The notes under the pieces are model-generated. The model did no database searches, had not been told where the DNA came from, and was given only the letters and a program-made list of their open reading frames with translations. The translations under genes were made by a program, and so were the position numbers. This document shows positions 7,862-16,229 of a stretch of DNA of 64,000 nt, one piece after another. Position 1 is the first letter of the stretch, and each line of letters opens with the position of its first letter. The DNA is taken from contig NZ_AP022561.1 in the NCBI RefSeq assembly GCF_010726245.1, positions 806,001 to 870,000 of the forward strand, given 5' to 3'. Source of the stretch: Mycolicibacterium aichiense. Its GTDB lineage: Bacteria > Actinomycetota > Actinomycetes > Mycobacteriales > Mycobacteriaceae.

Positions 7862-9207
7862 TCGAGGTGGGTGAGGCGCTCGACGCGATCGATGCCGCGT
7901 TGTCCACGTTGTCGAAGGTGGATATGGCGGGGCTTGCGGTGATGGATGTGCTGGAGTTGGCCGCCCGGTGTGAGAAGGCGACCCGCCATCACGATGTGGT
8001 GCGCTACGACCTCAGTCATGAGCTGCATCGGCGTGAGGTCAGCGAGATCGGCGGTAAGCCGGGCAAGGTGCTGGCCGATTGGTTGCGGATCACGCCGGCG
8101 GAGGCCAAGCGTCGCGCCGAGGTTGTTGAGCCGCTAAGCGCGCGCACCGCGTTGAGCGGGGAGCCGTTGGCGCCGCGTCAACCGGGTACGGCGCACGCGT
8201 GGCGCGATGGGAAGCTCGATGGCGAGCATGTGCGGATCATTCAGAAGTTCCTCGGTGGCTTGCCGTTTGATGTTCCTGCGGAGGTACGCGACGAGGCTGA
8301 GCTGTTCCTGGCTGAGAAGGCGACACTGATGCGTCCGGATCAGTTGAGCCGGGTGGCGCATCGGTTGGCGTTGGAGATCAACCCGGACGGCCGGTTCTCC
8401 GATGAGGACCGAGCCCGCAAACGCTCCGCGGTGGTGGGCCGCCAACAGCCCGACGGGATGACCGAGATCCGTATCAATGCCACCCCGGAGATGATTTCTT
8501 ACGTCGAGGCGGTGTTCGCCAAGTATGCGGCGCTGGGGATGTGCAATCCTGCCGATCAGACGGCGGTGGTCGACGGTGAACCCGCTCCCGAGCAGGTGCG
8601 GGCGGACACTCGTACGATCGGGCAGCGCCAGCATGATGCGTTGATGGCGATGCTGCGCAGCACCCTCGGTGATCCGAAACTCGGGCAGCACAACGGCCTA
8701 CCCGTCACCGTGATCGTGTCGACCACCTTGCAGGAACTGCAGAACACGACCGGCCACGGCATCACCGGCGGCGGCACCCTGATCCCGATCACCGACGTCA
8801 TCCGGATGGCCCGGCATAGCTACCACTACCTGACGATCTTCGACGGCGTCACCGGCCAAGCCTTGTGGCTGGGCCGCACCAAACGCATCGCCTCGGCCGA
8901 TCAACGAATTGTGTTGCACGCCAGAGATCGCGGATGCACCAAGCCGGGTTGCACGGTGCCCGGATATGCGACCCAAGTGCACCACGCCGCCAAAGACTGG
9001 AAACACGGCGGCGCCACCGACATCGACGAATTGGCCTTCGCCTGCCCACCGGATAATCAGCTCGTCGAAACCGGCGGCTGGACCACCCGCAAACTTCCCA
9101 GCGGCGACACCGAATGGATCCCACCGCCACACCTACCGATGCTGATCGGCGGGGTCAACACCTACCACCACCCTGAGCGTTTCCTGCCGAAAGACGACGA
9201 TCCATGA
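7852..9207 (+). CDS. DUF222/HNH endonuclease family protein (13E12 repeat-like)
   Basis: A 451-residue protein starting at ATG 7852, set by the abutting -10 element. The N-terminal two thirds is the alpha-helical DUF222 domain. The C-terminal third holds the HNH module, with CTKPGC followed by QVHHAAKDWKHGG and a degenerate final segment PPDNQLVET. In mycobacteria these genes form a dispersed paralogous family related to the M. tuberculosis 13E12 repeats. The SOS-type control site suggests induction by DNA damage. Whether this copy is an active nuclease is unknown. No inverted repeats or duplicated target mark it as mobile. Confidence 0.85.
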   Translation: MLSIEVGEALDAIDAALSTLSKVDMAGLAVMDVLELAARCEKATRHHDVVRYDLSHELHRREVSEIGGKPGKVLADWLRITPAEAKRRAEVVEPLSARTALSGEPLAPRQPGTAHAWRDGKLDGEHVRIIQKFLGGLPFDVPAEVRDEAELFLAEKATLMRPDQLSRVAHRLALEINPDGRFSDEDRARKRSAVVGRQQPDGMTEIRINATPEMISYVEAVFAKYAALGMCNPADQTAVVDGEPAPEQVRADTRTIGQRQHDALMAMLRSTLGDPKLGQHNGLPVTVIVSTTLQELQNTTGHGITGGGTLIPITDVIRMARHSYHYLTIFDGVTGQALWLGRTKRIASADQRIVLHARDRGCTKPGCTVPGYATQVHHAAKDWKHGGATDIDELAFACPPDNQLVETGGWTTRKLPSGDTEWIPPPHLPMLIGGVNTYHHPERFLPKDDDP

Positions 9208-9249
9208 GGCCAGGGAATGAATGGCGCCGCGCGAGGCTTGTAGGCAAGC

Positions 9250-10341
9250 ATGACGTTCACGCTGACCGACGACTCAGCCCTGCTTCAGCCGATCACCATC
9301 GGGGCGAATACCGCGCGGAATCGCCTCTTCATGGCGCCGCTGACGCGCTCGCGTGCCGAGTCGGACGGCACGCCGAGCGACCTGCAGGTCGAGTACTACG
9401 CTCAGCGCGCGTCAGCTGGGCTGATCATCACCGAAGCCACCGCCGTCTCGCAGGTCGGCAACGGGGCCTACGTCAATACCCCGGGCATCTACACCGACCG
9501 CCACCAGGAGAAGTGGGCCGAGGTTGCGTCGGCCGTGCACGCGCAGGACGGGTTGATGTTCATGCAGATCTGGCATGTCGGCCGGATGGCGCACCCCGAC
9601 ATCAACGGCGCCGAGTCGGTGGCGCCGTCGCCGATCGCGGTAAAGATGCAGGCGCACACGCCCGGCGGCAAGAGGCCGCTGCCGGTGCCGCGGGCTCTGG
9701 ATACCGACGAAATCGCCGGAGTGGTCGCACAATTCCGCGCCGCAGCGCGCCGGGCCGTCGATGCCGGCCTCGACGGTGTCGAAATCCATTCCGCCAACGG
9801 CTATCTGCTGCACCAGTTCCTGGCCGACGCCACCAACACCCGCACCGACCGGTACGGCGGTTCGGCGGAGAACCGCGCCCGGCTGACCGCGGAGGTCGTC
9901 GAAGGGGTCGCCGCCGAGATCGGGGCCGACCGGGTTGGTCTGCGCATCTCGCCCGGAAACGGAGCAGGCGATGTCAACGAGGTCGACACCGTCTCGGCCT
10001 ATGAGGCTCTGCTGGAACGCATTTCGCCGCTGGGGCTGGCGTACCTGCACGTCCTGATCAACCCGGACTCTCCCGAATTCGGGATCGTGCGGGCACTGTG
10101 GTCCGGACCGTTCGTCCTGAACACCGGCCGGGAAGTCGACACCAGCTTTTGCGAACTGGAGAACCTTGCCGACTGGGGTGCCATCAGTGCCGCTGCTGTC
10201 GGCCGTGCCTACCTGGCGAACCCCGACCTCATCGAACGGCTGCGCACCGGTGCCGAGCTGACCGAGCCCGACGTGGCGACGTTCTACTCGCCGGGCCCGG
10301 CGGGTTACGTCGACTACCCGACGCTGGCGCCGACGGCCTGA
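9250..10341 (+). CDS. old yellow enzyme family NADH:flavin oxidoreductase / ene-reductase
   Basis: A 363-residue FMN-dependent TIM barrel. It shows FMAPLTRSRA near residue 27 for flavin binding, QIWHVGRMAHP, the substrate-binding H180/N183 pair in IHSANGYLLHQFL, and the TNTRTDRYGGSAENRARL hallmark. The length and motifs match the NemA/xenobiotic reductase branch, which reduces activated alkenes, quinones or nitro compounds. It starts 42 bp after the HNH gene, probably with its own promoter. Its last 28 bp overlap the convergent DUF2834 gene. Confidence 0.9.
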   Translation: MTFTLTDDSALLQPITIGANTARNRLFMAPLTRSRAESDGTPSDLQVEYYAQRASAGLIITEATAVSQVGNGAYVNTPGIYTDRHQEKWAEVASAVHAQDGLMFMQIWHVGRMAHPDINGAESVAPSPIAVKMQAHTPGGKRPLPVPRALDTDEIAGVVAQFRAAARRAVDAGLDGVEIHSANGYLLHQFLADATNTRTDRYGGSAENRARLTAEVVEGVAAEIGADRVGLRISPGNGAGDVNEVDTVSAYEALLERISPLGLAYLHVLINPDSPEFGIVRALWSGPFVLNTGREVDTSFCELENLADWGAISAAAVGRAYLANPDLIERLRTGAELTEPDVATFYSPGPAGYVDYPTLAPTA

Positions 10342-10802
10342 GCTGACTTCTCGTGTAGCCGCTGGCGTTCGACGGTGGCCAGATAGAACGCCCACGCGAA
10401 CGCGAAGCTGGTGAACAGGCTCGACACGAAGAACAGCCACGGCCGGCGGATACCGCGCCGGTACCCGTCGACGACGGTGAACAACGGCAGCAGGATCACG
10501 TTGCCGATCGTGTAGTCCTGGCTGGCCGACGCTGCTGCCGGGTTGTCGTAGCCCAGCGTGATGAACTGCCACCAGCTGCCCGCGCCGGTGAACACATTGC
10601 CCGAGCCGTCGGCGTACTGGTGCACGAATTGGATATTGAAGTACCAGCCCAGCGCCACCGACGCGATGCCGACCAGGTAGTACAGGATCTCAAGCGCACT
10701 GAATGCGGGTCCACTGGCCGGCCGGCGGAACACCGCCGAATTGGATCCGATGATCCATGCGATGACGAGGACGGCCAGCACTGCATGAACGAGGAGCGTC
10801 AT
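10314..10802 (-). CDS. DUF2834-like integral membrane protein
   Basis: A 162-residue protein with four predicted membrane segments: about residues 3-20, 34-60, 96-112 and 124-143. A DUF2834-like C-terminal half contains DYTIGNVILLPLFTVVDGYRR. No catalytic motif is visible. It is divergent from the TetR gene at 10877 with a 16-bp operator-like dyad between, so it is probably the controlled target. An environmental stress or small-molecule response is possible but not shown. Confidence 0.72.
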   Translation of the reverse strand: MTLLVHAVLAVLVIAWIIGSNSAVFRRPASGPAFSALEILYYLVGIASVALGWYFNIQFVHQYADGSGNVFTGAGSWWQFITLGYDNPAAASASQDYTIGNVILLPLFTVVDGYRRGIRRPWLFFVSSLFTSFAFAWAFYLATVERQRLHEKSAQAVGASVG

Positions 10803-10836
10803 GGCTTCGCAACTGTAGTGAAGTTCGGCAACCGTT

Positions 10837-10852
10837 TTGTCAATTTTGACAA
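10837..10852. promoter_or_regulatory. putative TetR operator (TTGTCAA dyad)
   Basis: TTGTCAATTTTGACAA has perfect 7-bp half-sites around a 2-bp centre. It lies in the AT-rich spacer between the divergent membrane protein and TetR genes, 34 bp upstream of the membrane-protein start and 24 bp upstream of the regulator start. Confidence 0.75.
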
Positions 10853-10876
10853 TTCTTTTTGAGGTAGGTTACCTGC

Positions 10877-11476
10877 GTGGTTCGCCCTGCTCAGACAGCG
10901 CGCAGCGAGCGCACGCGCGACGCACTGCGCCGTGCTGCGCTGGTGCGTTTTCTGGCCCAGGGTGTCGAGGACACCTCTGCTGAACAGATCGCCGACGACG
11001 CCGGGGTATCGCTGCGCACGTTCTACCGGCATTTCACGTCCAAGCACGATCTGCTGTTCGCCGACTACGACGTCGGCCTGGAGTGGTTCCGGGCGGCCTT
11101 GCAGGCCCGCTCGCCCGGGGAGTCGATCATCGAATCGGTGCAGTCGGCGATCGACGCCTCGCCCTACGACCCGGAGGCTGTCGCCCAGATCGCCGCGCTG
11201 CGGGCCAGGGAACTCGATGCCGGCCGCATAGTCCGCCACACGCGGCAGGTCGAGGCCGAATTCGCCGACGCGATCGCCGACCAGCTTTCGCAGAGCGCCC
11301 CGGCCGACACACCTGACGAGCGCCTTCGGGTGATCGTGACGGCCCGCTGCATCGCCGCCGCGGTGTTCGGTGCAATGGAGCTCTGGATGATCGGTGAGGA
11401 CACGTCGCTGGCCGAGTTGGGCCGGCTGTGCCGCACCGCGCTGGAGTCGTTGCGCCAGGGCATCATCGACGAGTGA
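10877..11476 (+). CDS. TetR/AcrR family transcriptional regulator
   Basis: A 199-residue regulator starting at GTG 10877 behind GAGGTAGG. The helix-turn-helix is at about residues 33-54 (TSAEQIADDAGVSLRTFYRHFT), followed by a helical effector domain. It probably controls the divergent DUF2834 gene and itself through the dyad at 10837. Its 3' end overlaps the convergent CDF transporter by 14 bp. Confidence 0.87.
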   Translation: MVRPAQTARSERTRDALRRAALVRFLAQGVEDTSAEQIADDAGVSLRTFYRHFTSKHDLLFADYDVGLEWFRAALQARSPGESIIESVQSAIDASPYDPEAVAQIAALRARELDAGRIVRHTRQVEAEFADAIADQLSQSAPADTPDERLRVIVTARCIAAAVFGAMELWMIGEDTSLAELGRLCRTALESLRQGIIDE

Positions 11477-12446
11477 CGGTGTCGTCCAGGTCGGCCGGCT
11501 CGGCGATCGTCAACACGGCATCGACGATGTGCGGGTTGGCTTCGAGCCTGCGTTCCAGGTCGCGCAGGGTGTGCGCGATCCGCGACTCGATCTGATCACC
11601 CACCAGGTCCACGCTCGCCACCACGAAAAGCTGTCGGGGACCGACGAATTCGAGCCGCACGAAGCGCACCGACGCCACTTCGTCGAGCGCCTCGATCCGC
11701 GCGACCACGGCGTCGCGCAGCTGCGGTGTGCCCGGCTCTCCGGTGAGGAACCTGCGATTGCGGTCGATCAGCAACACCGCCACCACACCCAGCAGCAGTC
11801 CCACCAGAATCGAGCCGACCGCGTCCCAGGCCGCCACCCCGGTCAGCTGATGCAGACTGATGCCGGCACCGGCCAGCACGATGCCGATCAGCGCGGCAGT
11901 GTCCTCTGCGAACACCGCGCGAACCGTGGGATCGGAGGTCTGCATGGCGTACTCGAGCACTTCGCGATCCATCGCGCGGGCATTGCTGCGCAGCTGACGC
12001 ACCGCCTGCGCCCACGAGATGCTCTCCATGACGAGCGCGATCCCCAGCACGATGTAGGCCACCAGGTAGTGCTCGTCGGCCGGGCGGTCGTCGAGCAGTT
12101 CATTGACCCCCCGCCACACCGACACCGTCCCGCCGACCACGAACAACCCGACGGCCGCCAGCAGGGACCAGACGTACACCTCCCGGCCGTAGCCGAGGGG
12201 GTGCTTGCGGTCCGCGGCGCGGCTGCCGCGCCGATTGGCAATCATCAGAAACGCCTGGTTGCCGGTGTCCGCCCAGGAATGCGCGGCCTCGGCAGCCATC
12301 GACACCGACCCGGACAGCACGCCCGCCAGCGTTTTGGCCACCGCGACGACCAGGTTGGCGCCGAACGCGATGGCCACCGTTTTCGTGCTCTCGCCCTGTG
12401 TCGCATCGGCCGAGTCTTCGCCGAGCAGGTTCTCCGTCGCCGTCAT
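11463..12446 (-). CDS. cation diffusion facilitator (CDF) family metal transporter
   Basis: A 327-residue protein with about six membrane helices and a cytoplasmic C-terminal ferredoxin-like domain. The TM2 metal site HSWAD spans H56-D60, and the TM5 counterpart EDTAALIG lies near residue 180. CDF proteins export Zn, Fe, Mn or related divalent cations against protons. The second site departs from the strict HxxxD pattern, so metal choice is open. It is divergent from the NTF2-like gene at 12479 and overlaps the TetR gene at its 3' end. Confidence 0.87.
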   Translation of the reverse strand: MTATENLLGEDSADATQGESTKTVAIAFGANLVVAVAKTLAGVLSGSVSMAAEAAHSWADTGNQAFLMIANRRGSRAADRKHPLGYGREVYVWSLLAAVGLFVVGGTVSVWRGVNELLDDRPADEHYLVAYIVLGIALVMESISWAQAVRQLRSNARAMDREVLEYAMQTSDPTVRAVFAEDTAALIGIVLAGAGISLHQLTGVAAWDAVGSILVGLLLGVVAVLLIDRNRRFLTGEPGTPQLRDAVVARIEALDEVASVRFVRLEFVGPRQLFVVASVDLVGDQIESRIAHTLRDLERRLEANPHIVDAVLTIAEPADLDDTVTRR

Positions 12447-12478
12447 CCCGGCTGGGGTACCCGTGGCATGCTGACCAC

Positions 12479-12871
12479 ATGCATGCGTTCCGAGCCGCCG
12501 TCGAAGCCGGCGATTTCGATGCCCTGCCCGCTCTGTGCGCCGAGGACGTGGTCTTCCGCAGCCCGATCGCGCACAAGCCCTACCAGGGCCGCGACCAGAT
12601 CGGTGTGATCCTGCGGGCGGTCTCGCGAGTGTTCGCCGACCTCACCTACGTGAAGGAGATCGGCGGTGACGGCCAGGTCGACCACGCGCTGGTGTTCGTC
12701 GCCAAGGTGGGCGACCTCGAGATCAACGGCTGCGACTTCCTCCACGTCCGCGAGGACGGGCTGATCGACGAGTTCACCGTGATGCTGCGTCCGCTGAAGG
12801 CCGTCACGAAATTCGCCGAACTGATGGCCGTGGAATTTGAAAAGGAAATGGCCGCCGCCGGATTGGCGTAA
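12479..12871 (+). CDS. nuclear transport factor 2-like protein
   Basis: A 130-residue SnoaL/NTF2-fold protein from ATG 12479; a second ATG follows two codons later. Typical features are FRAAVEAGDFDALPALCAEDVVFRSP at the N-terminus and FLHVREDGLIDEFTVMLRP at the C-terminus. The fold does not define a reaction. It is divergent from the CDF transporter, with a 32-bp spacer that must hold both promoters, and is followed by a short hypothetical gene. Confidence 0.78.
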   Translation: MHAFRAAVEAGDFDALPALCAEDVVFRSPIAHKPYQGRDQIGVILRAVSRVFADLTYVKEIGGDGQVDHALVFVAKVGDLEINGCDFLHVREDGLIDEFTVMLRPLKAVTKFAELMAVEFEKEMAAAGLA

Positions 12872-12923
12872 CCCTCGGCGTGGGTCCGCACATCCGCCGC
12901 GCCCACGGCGCACTATCTAGGGC

Positions 12924-13337
12924 ATGGCGAGGATCGGCGACGACTCTCTGATCGTCCGCGGTGAATTGCGTCCTGACGGCACTTGGCTTTTCACCATCCG
13001 CTACATCGTGCACTTCGAGGCGGGCGAGCTCGGCACCCGATTCGCCGACTCGGTGCAGGTGTCCGCGGACTCCCGCGCGTCGCCGGTTCCGTTCGTCGCG
13101 TGTGGCCGCTCGGTGCTGCGCAAGAAGCGTGTCATCGTCGACGACGAGGCACTCGCCACCCGCGACGACGTCTACGCGACCGTGTGCGTGCGGTCCGGCG
13201 GCGGGGTCGAGGCGCTGACTCAGTCGGCGCGGTTGCGCAGGATCTCCACCCAGTCGCTCGGCACCCGGCCGCGCGGACCGGGGGTGGTTTCCTCGGACGG
13301 CCGGCTCTCCGGCGGGGCGAGGTCCGGACCGTCGTAG
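12924..13337 (+). CDS. hypothetical protein overlapping a convergent UBP zinc-finger gene
   Basis: A 137-residue reading frame from ATG 12924. Codon third positions are GC-rich throughout the first ~95 residues, which supports coding. The N-terminal part predicts beta strands (SLIVRGELRPDGTWLFTIRYIVHFEAG) and an acidic VDDEALATRDDVYATV segment. I recognise no family. The last ~40 residues are antisense to the UBP-type zinc-finger gene and are low-complexity Arg/Gly/Ser. The true C-terminus may have been extended by loss of an earlier stop, or a frameshift may be present. Confidence 0.5.
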   Translation: MARIGDDSLIVRGELRPDGTWLFTIRYIVHFEAGELGTRFADSVQVSADSRASPVPFVACGRSVLRKKRVIVDDEALATRDDVYATVCVRSGGGVEALTQSARLRRISTQSLGTRPRGPGVVSSDGRLSGGARSGPS

Positions 13338-13573
13338 TACTGGTTGGTCTGGTAGTCCCAGAACCAGTCCTCGCCCGGCTCGAACGATCTGATGATCGGA
13401 TGCCCGCTCGTCCGCCAGTGCGCGGCGGCGTGCCGCATCAGCGAATCATCGCAACAACCGATGTGCCCGCAGGCGGCGCAGCGCCGCAGGTGCACCCACC
13501 AGCCGCCGGCGGCATCGCATTCAACACATCCGGTGCCGCTCGGTGGAACCGACGGATCTACCGCTTCAGCCAT
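13220..13573 (-). CDS. UBP-type zinc finger domain protein
   Basis: A 117-residue protein from ATG 13573 (an upstream GTG at 13600 would add nine residues). It has the zinc ligands of a UBP/ZnF domain: C-x2-C in GCVECDA, C-x2-C in RCAACGHIGCC, and histidines in RHAAAHWRTSGHP. A WFWDYQTNQYYDG segment follows. In eukaryotes this domain binds the C-terminus of free ubiquitin. Mycobacteria tag proteins with Pup instead, so the ligand here is unknown. The 3' 118 bp overlap the convergent hypothetical gene at 12924. Confidence 0.82.
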   Translation of the reverse strand: MAEAVDPSVPPSGTGCVECDAAGGWWVHLRRCAACGHIGCCDDSLMRHAAAHWRTSGHPIIRSFEPGEDWFWDYQTNQYYDGPDLAPPESRPSEETTPGPRGRVPSDWVEILRNRAD

Positions 13574-13665
13574 GGGTGTGAGCTTAGGGGAAGCGAGCAC
13601 GAAAACAGTTGGCCCTCATGGGAGAAATCCCGTGGAAATCGCCGGTACCAACTATGGTCACGCCC

Positions 13666-14106
13666 ATGGCAGTCAAAGATTCCCGCGAAGTCGTGATCGA
13701 GGCCAGTCCTGAAGCGATCCTCGATGTCATCGCCGATGTCGAATCGACACCCACCTGGTCGCCGCAGTACCAGAGCGCAGAGGTGCTGGAGGCCTACGAC
13801 GACGGCAGGCCGCACAAGGTGAAGATGAAGATCAAGGCGGCCGGTCTGACCGACGAGCAGATCGTCGAGTACACCTGGGCCGACAACGAGGTGAGCTGGA
13901 CGCTGGTCAAGGCCGGCCAATTGCGTTCGCAGGACGCCAAGTACACGCTGACGCCCGACGGCGACAAGACCAAGCTGCGTTTCGACCTGTCGATCGATCT
14001 GGCGGTGCCGCTGCCCGGCTTTGTGGTCAAGCGCACCATCAAGGGTGCGATGGAGACCGCCACCGACGGCCTGCGCAAGCAGGTGTTGAAGGTCAACAAG
14101 CGCTAG
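13666..14106 (+). CDS. SRPBCC family (polyketide cyclase-like) protein, paralogue 1
   Basis: A 146-residue START/Bet v1-like fold. The ATG at 13666 gives MAVKDSREVVIEA, which aligns with the starts of the two neighbouring paralogues; an ATG at 13609 would add an unsupported leader. Conserved family features are ILDVIADVESTPTWSPQY, a central YTWADNEVSWTL and the C-terminal helix ATDGLRKQVLKV. Such proteins bind hydrophobic ligands in a deep cavity. It heads a five-gene same-strand cluster resembling M. tuberculosis Rv0854-Rv0857, which includes a CoA-transferase. Confidence 0.85.
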   Translation: MAVKDSREVVIEASPEAILDVIADVESTPTWSPQYQSAEVLEAYDDGRPHKVKMKIKAAGLTDEQIVEYTWADNEVSWTLVKAGQLRSQDAKYTLTPDGDKTKLRFDLSIDLAVPLPGFVVKRTIKGAMETATDGLRKQVLKVNKR

Positions 14107-14140
14107 TTTCGAAACCGCTCTCGCTGGCAATGGTGCGGAC

Positions 14141-14584
14141 ATGGCAGTCACCGAAACCCGCGAGGTCACCATCGAGGCGACGCCCGAGGAGATCCTCGCC
14201 GTGCTGTTCGACCTGGAGTCGCTGCCGACGTGGTCGCAGGCGCACCAGAAGGTCGAGGTGCTCGAGCGAGATGCCGAGGGTCACCCGAGCAAGTCGCGCC
14301 AGACGGTCAAGGTCGTCGGCATCAACGATGAGCAGGTGCTGGATTACATCGTGCATCCCGACGGGGTCAGCTGGACCCTGGCCAGCTCCAAACAGCAACG
14401 CGCACAAGAAGGTCGATACACACTGACCCCCGAGGGCGATTCGACGCGGGTCCGGTTCGAGCTGACCGTCGACCCCCTGGTTCCGCTGCCCGGCTTCGTG
14501 ATCAAGCGCGGCGCCAAAGGTTTGATGCAGACCGCGACCGACGGGCTGCGCAAGCAGGTTCTGCAATCCAAGAAGGGTGGCTGA
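14141..14584 (+). CDS. SRPBCC family protein, paralogue 2
   Basis: A 147-residue protein starting at ATG 14141. It is clearly paralogous to the gene 34 bp upstream: MAV-REV-IEA-PEEIL, LPTWSQAHQ, PLPGFVIKRGAKGLMQTATDGLRKQVL. It probably binds an apolar ligand such as an acyl chain. It lies 14 bp upstream of the CoA-transferase start and is likely co-transcribed. It is comparable to Rv0854 in M. tuberculosis by position and sequence style. Confidence 0.86.
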   Translation: MAVTETREVTIEATPEEILAVLFDLESLPTWSQAHQKVEVLERDAEGHPSKSRQTVKVVGINDEQVLDYIVHPDGVSWTLASSKQQRAQEGRYTLTPEGDSTRVRFELTVDPLVPLPGFVIKRGAKGLMQTATDGLRKQVLQSKKGG

Positions 14585-14598
14585 GCTACCTTTCAGTC

Positions 14599-15678
14599 GT
14601 GACGAATACCGGACCCCTGGCCGGGGTGAGAGTGATCGAACTCGGCGGGATAGGCCCGGGCCCGCACGCCGGCATGATTCTGGCCGATTTGGGTGCGGAC
14701 GTGGTCAGAGTGCGACGCCCGGGCGGACTGACGATGCCCGCCGAGAACGTCGACCTCATGCACCGCGGCAAGCGGGTGGTCGACCTCGACGTTAAGAACC
14801 AGCCTGACGCTCTGCTCGACCTGGCGGCGAAGGCCGACGTGCTGCTGGACTGTTTCCGGCCCGGCACCTGTGAGCGCCTCGGCATCGGGCCCGACGACTG
14901 CGCGGCGGTCAACCCGCGGCTGATCTTCGCCCGCATCACCGGGTGGGGTCAGGACGGGCCGCTGGCGTCGACCGCCGGCCATGACATCAACTACCTGTCA
15001 CAGACCGGAGCACTGAGCGCGATCGGATACCGCGACCGCCCGCCGGTGGCACCGCTGAACCTCGTCGCCGACTTCGGCGGCGGCTCGATGCTGGTGCTGC
15101 TCGGCATCGTCGCCGCCCTCTACGAACGGGAGAAGTCCGGCCAGGGGCAGGTGATCGACGCGGCGATGGTCGACGGGGTCAGCGTGCTGGCGCAGATGAT
15201 GTGGACGATGAAGGCGACCGGCTCGCTGGCGGACCAGCGCGAGTCCTTCCTGCTCGACGGGGGAGCGCCGTTCTACCGCACGTACCAAACGGCCGACGGC
15301 GGGTACATGGCGGTTGGGTCGATCGAGCCGCAGTTCTTCGCCCAATTGCTGGCCGGGCTCGGGTTGCCGGCGCAGAAGGTGCCCGGCCAATTCGAGCGGG
15401 ACCGTTACCCCGAGATGCGGGAGCTCTTCGCGACGACCTTCGCCGGAAAGACCCGTGCGGAGTGGACCGCGATCTTCGCCGGCACCGACGCGTGCGTCAC
15501 GCCGGTGCTGAGCTGGACCGAGGCCGCGCACAATGAGCATCTTCTGGCGCGCCGCACCGTTATTAACGTCGATGGCACCGACCAGGCGGCTCCGGCGCCG
15601 CGGTTCTCCCGCAGTGCCCCCGGGCCGGTGGGGCAACCGCCACAAACCACCACATCGCTGGCCGACATAGATTGGTAA
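14599..15678 (+). CDS. far: CaiB/BaiF family III CoA-transferase (alpha-methylacyl-CoA racemase-like)
   Basis: A 359-residue protein from GTG 14599. The N-terminus LAGVRVIELGGIGPGPHAGMILADLGADVVRV is diagnostic of the family and of alpha-methylacyl-CoA racemases. It is followed by FRPGTCERLGIGPDD, the catalytic-region GHDINYLSQTGAL, and a C-terminal substrate domain. The length matches racemases (about 360) rather than longer formyl-CoA transferases (about 420), so epimerisation of 2-methyl-branched acyl-CoA is the better guess. Flanking SRPBCC genes match the context of M. tuberculosis Rv0855 (far). Confidence 0.85.
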   Translation: MTNTGPLAGVRVIELGGIGPGPHAGMILADLGADVVRVRRPGGLTMPAENVDLMHRGKRVVDLDVKNQPDALLDLAAKADVLLDCFRPGTCERLGIGPDDCAAVNPRLIFARITGWGQDGPLASTAGHDINYLSQTGALSAIGYRDRPPVAPLNLVADFGGGSMLVLLGIVAALYEREKSGQGQVIDAAMVDGVSVLAQMMWTMKATGSLADQRESFLLDGGAPFYRTYQTADGGYMAVGSIEPQFFAQLLAGLGLPAQKVPGQFERDRYPEMRELFATTFAGKTRAEWTAIFAGTDACVTPVLSWTEAAHNEHLLARRTVINVDGTDQAAPAPRFSRSAPGPVGQPPQTTTSLADIDW

Positions 15679-15737
15679 TGGTTCAACTGAGCCAAAGCCG
15701 ACACAGCGAGCCCACCGAGTAACTACGTTTGCTGATT

Positions 15738-16190
15738 GTGGCGGTACGGGCATCGCGCGAGATCGTGATCGACGCCCCGCCGGAGGTCATCCTCGATGCC
15801 ATCGCCGATATCGAGGCGGCGCCGACGTGGTCGTCGGTCCACAAGCATGTCCATGTCGTGGATCGCTATCCCGACGGACGGCCGCGGCGGGTCCAGGTCA
15901 CCGTCAAGGTGCTCGGGATCATCGACCACGAAGTCGTCGAATACCACTGGGGACCAAACTGGGTGGTCTGGGACGCCGACCGGACCGCGCAACAGCATGC
16001 CCAGCACGGCGAGTACACCTTGCGTCCCGAGGGTGAGGCCACCCGGGTCCGGTTCGACCTCACCCTCGAACCGTCCACCCCGTTGCCGCTCTTTCTGGTC
16101 AAGCGGGCGAAGAAAGCGGTCCTGATCGCCGCGACCGAAGGCCTGCGTGGCTTCGTACTGAGCGGCAAGAGTTCGCTTCAGCGCGAATAG
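15738..16190 (+). CDS. SRPBCC family protein, paralogue 3
   Basis: A 150-residue protein. GTG 15738 is chosen because it yields MAVRASREIVIDAPPEVILD, which matches the paralogues upstream; the TTG at 15729 adds only three residues. It shares TWSSVHKHVHVVDRYPDGRP and a PLPLFLVKRAKKAVLIAATEGLRGFV C-terminal helix. A hydrophobic-ligand role is inferred. It follows the CoA-transferase by 59 bp, making an SRPBCC-SRPBCC-racemase-SRPBCC order. Confidence 0.85.
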   Translation: MAVRASREIVIDAPPEVILDAIADIEAAPTWSSVHKHVHVVDRYPDGRPRRVQVTVKVLGIIDHEVVEYHWGPNWVVWDADRTAQQHAQHGEYTLRPEGEATRVRFDLTLEPSTPLPLFLVKRAKKAVLIAATEGLRGFVLSGKSSLQRE

Positions 16191-16229
16191 ATCGGAATGC
16201 CCGCCGGTCGTGGTGGCGTTGGGCCAGAC

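Noticed and set aside
7852..9207. DUF222-HNH gene as part of a mobile element
   Set aside because: No terminal inverted repeats, target duplication or transposase are visible around it. The family is dispersed in mycobacteria, but mobility cannot be supported here.
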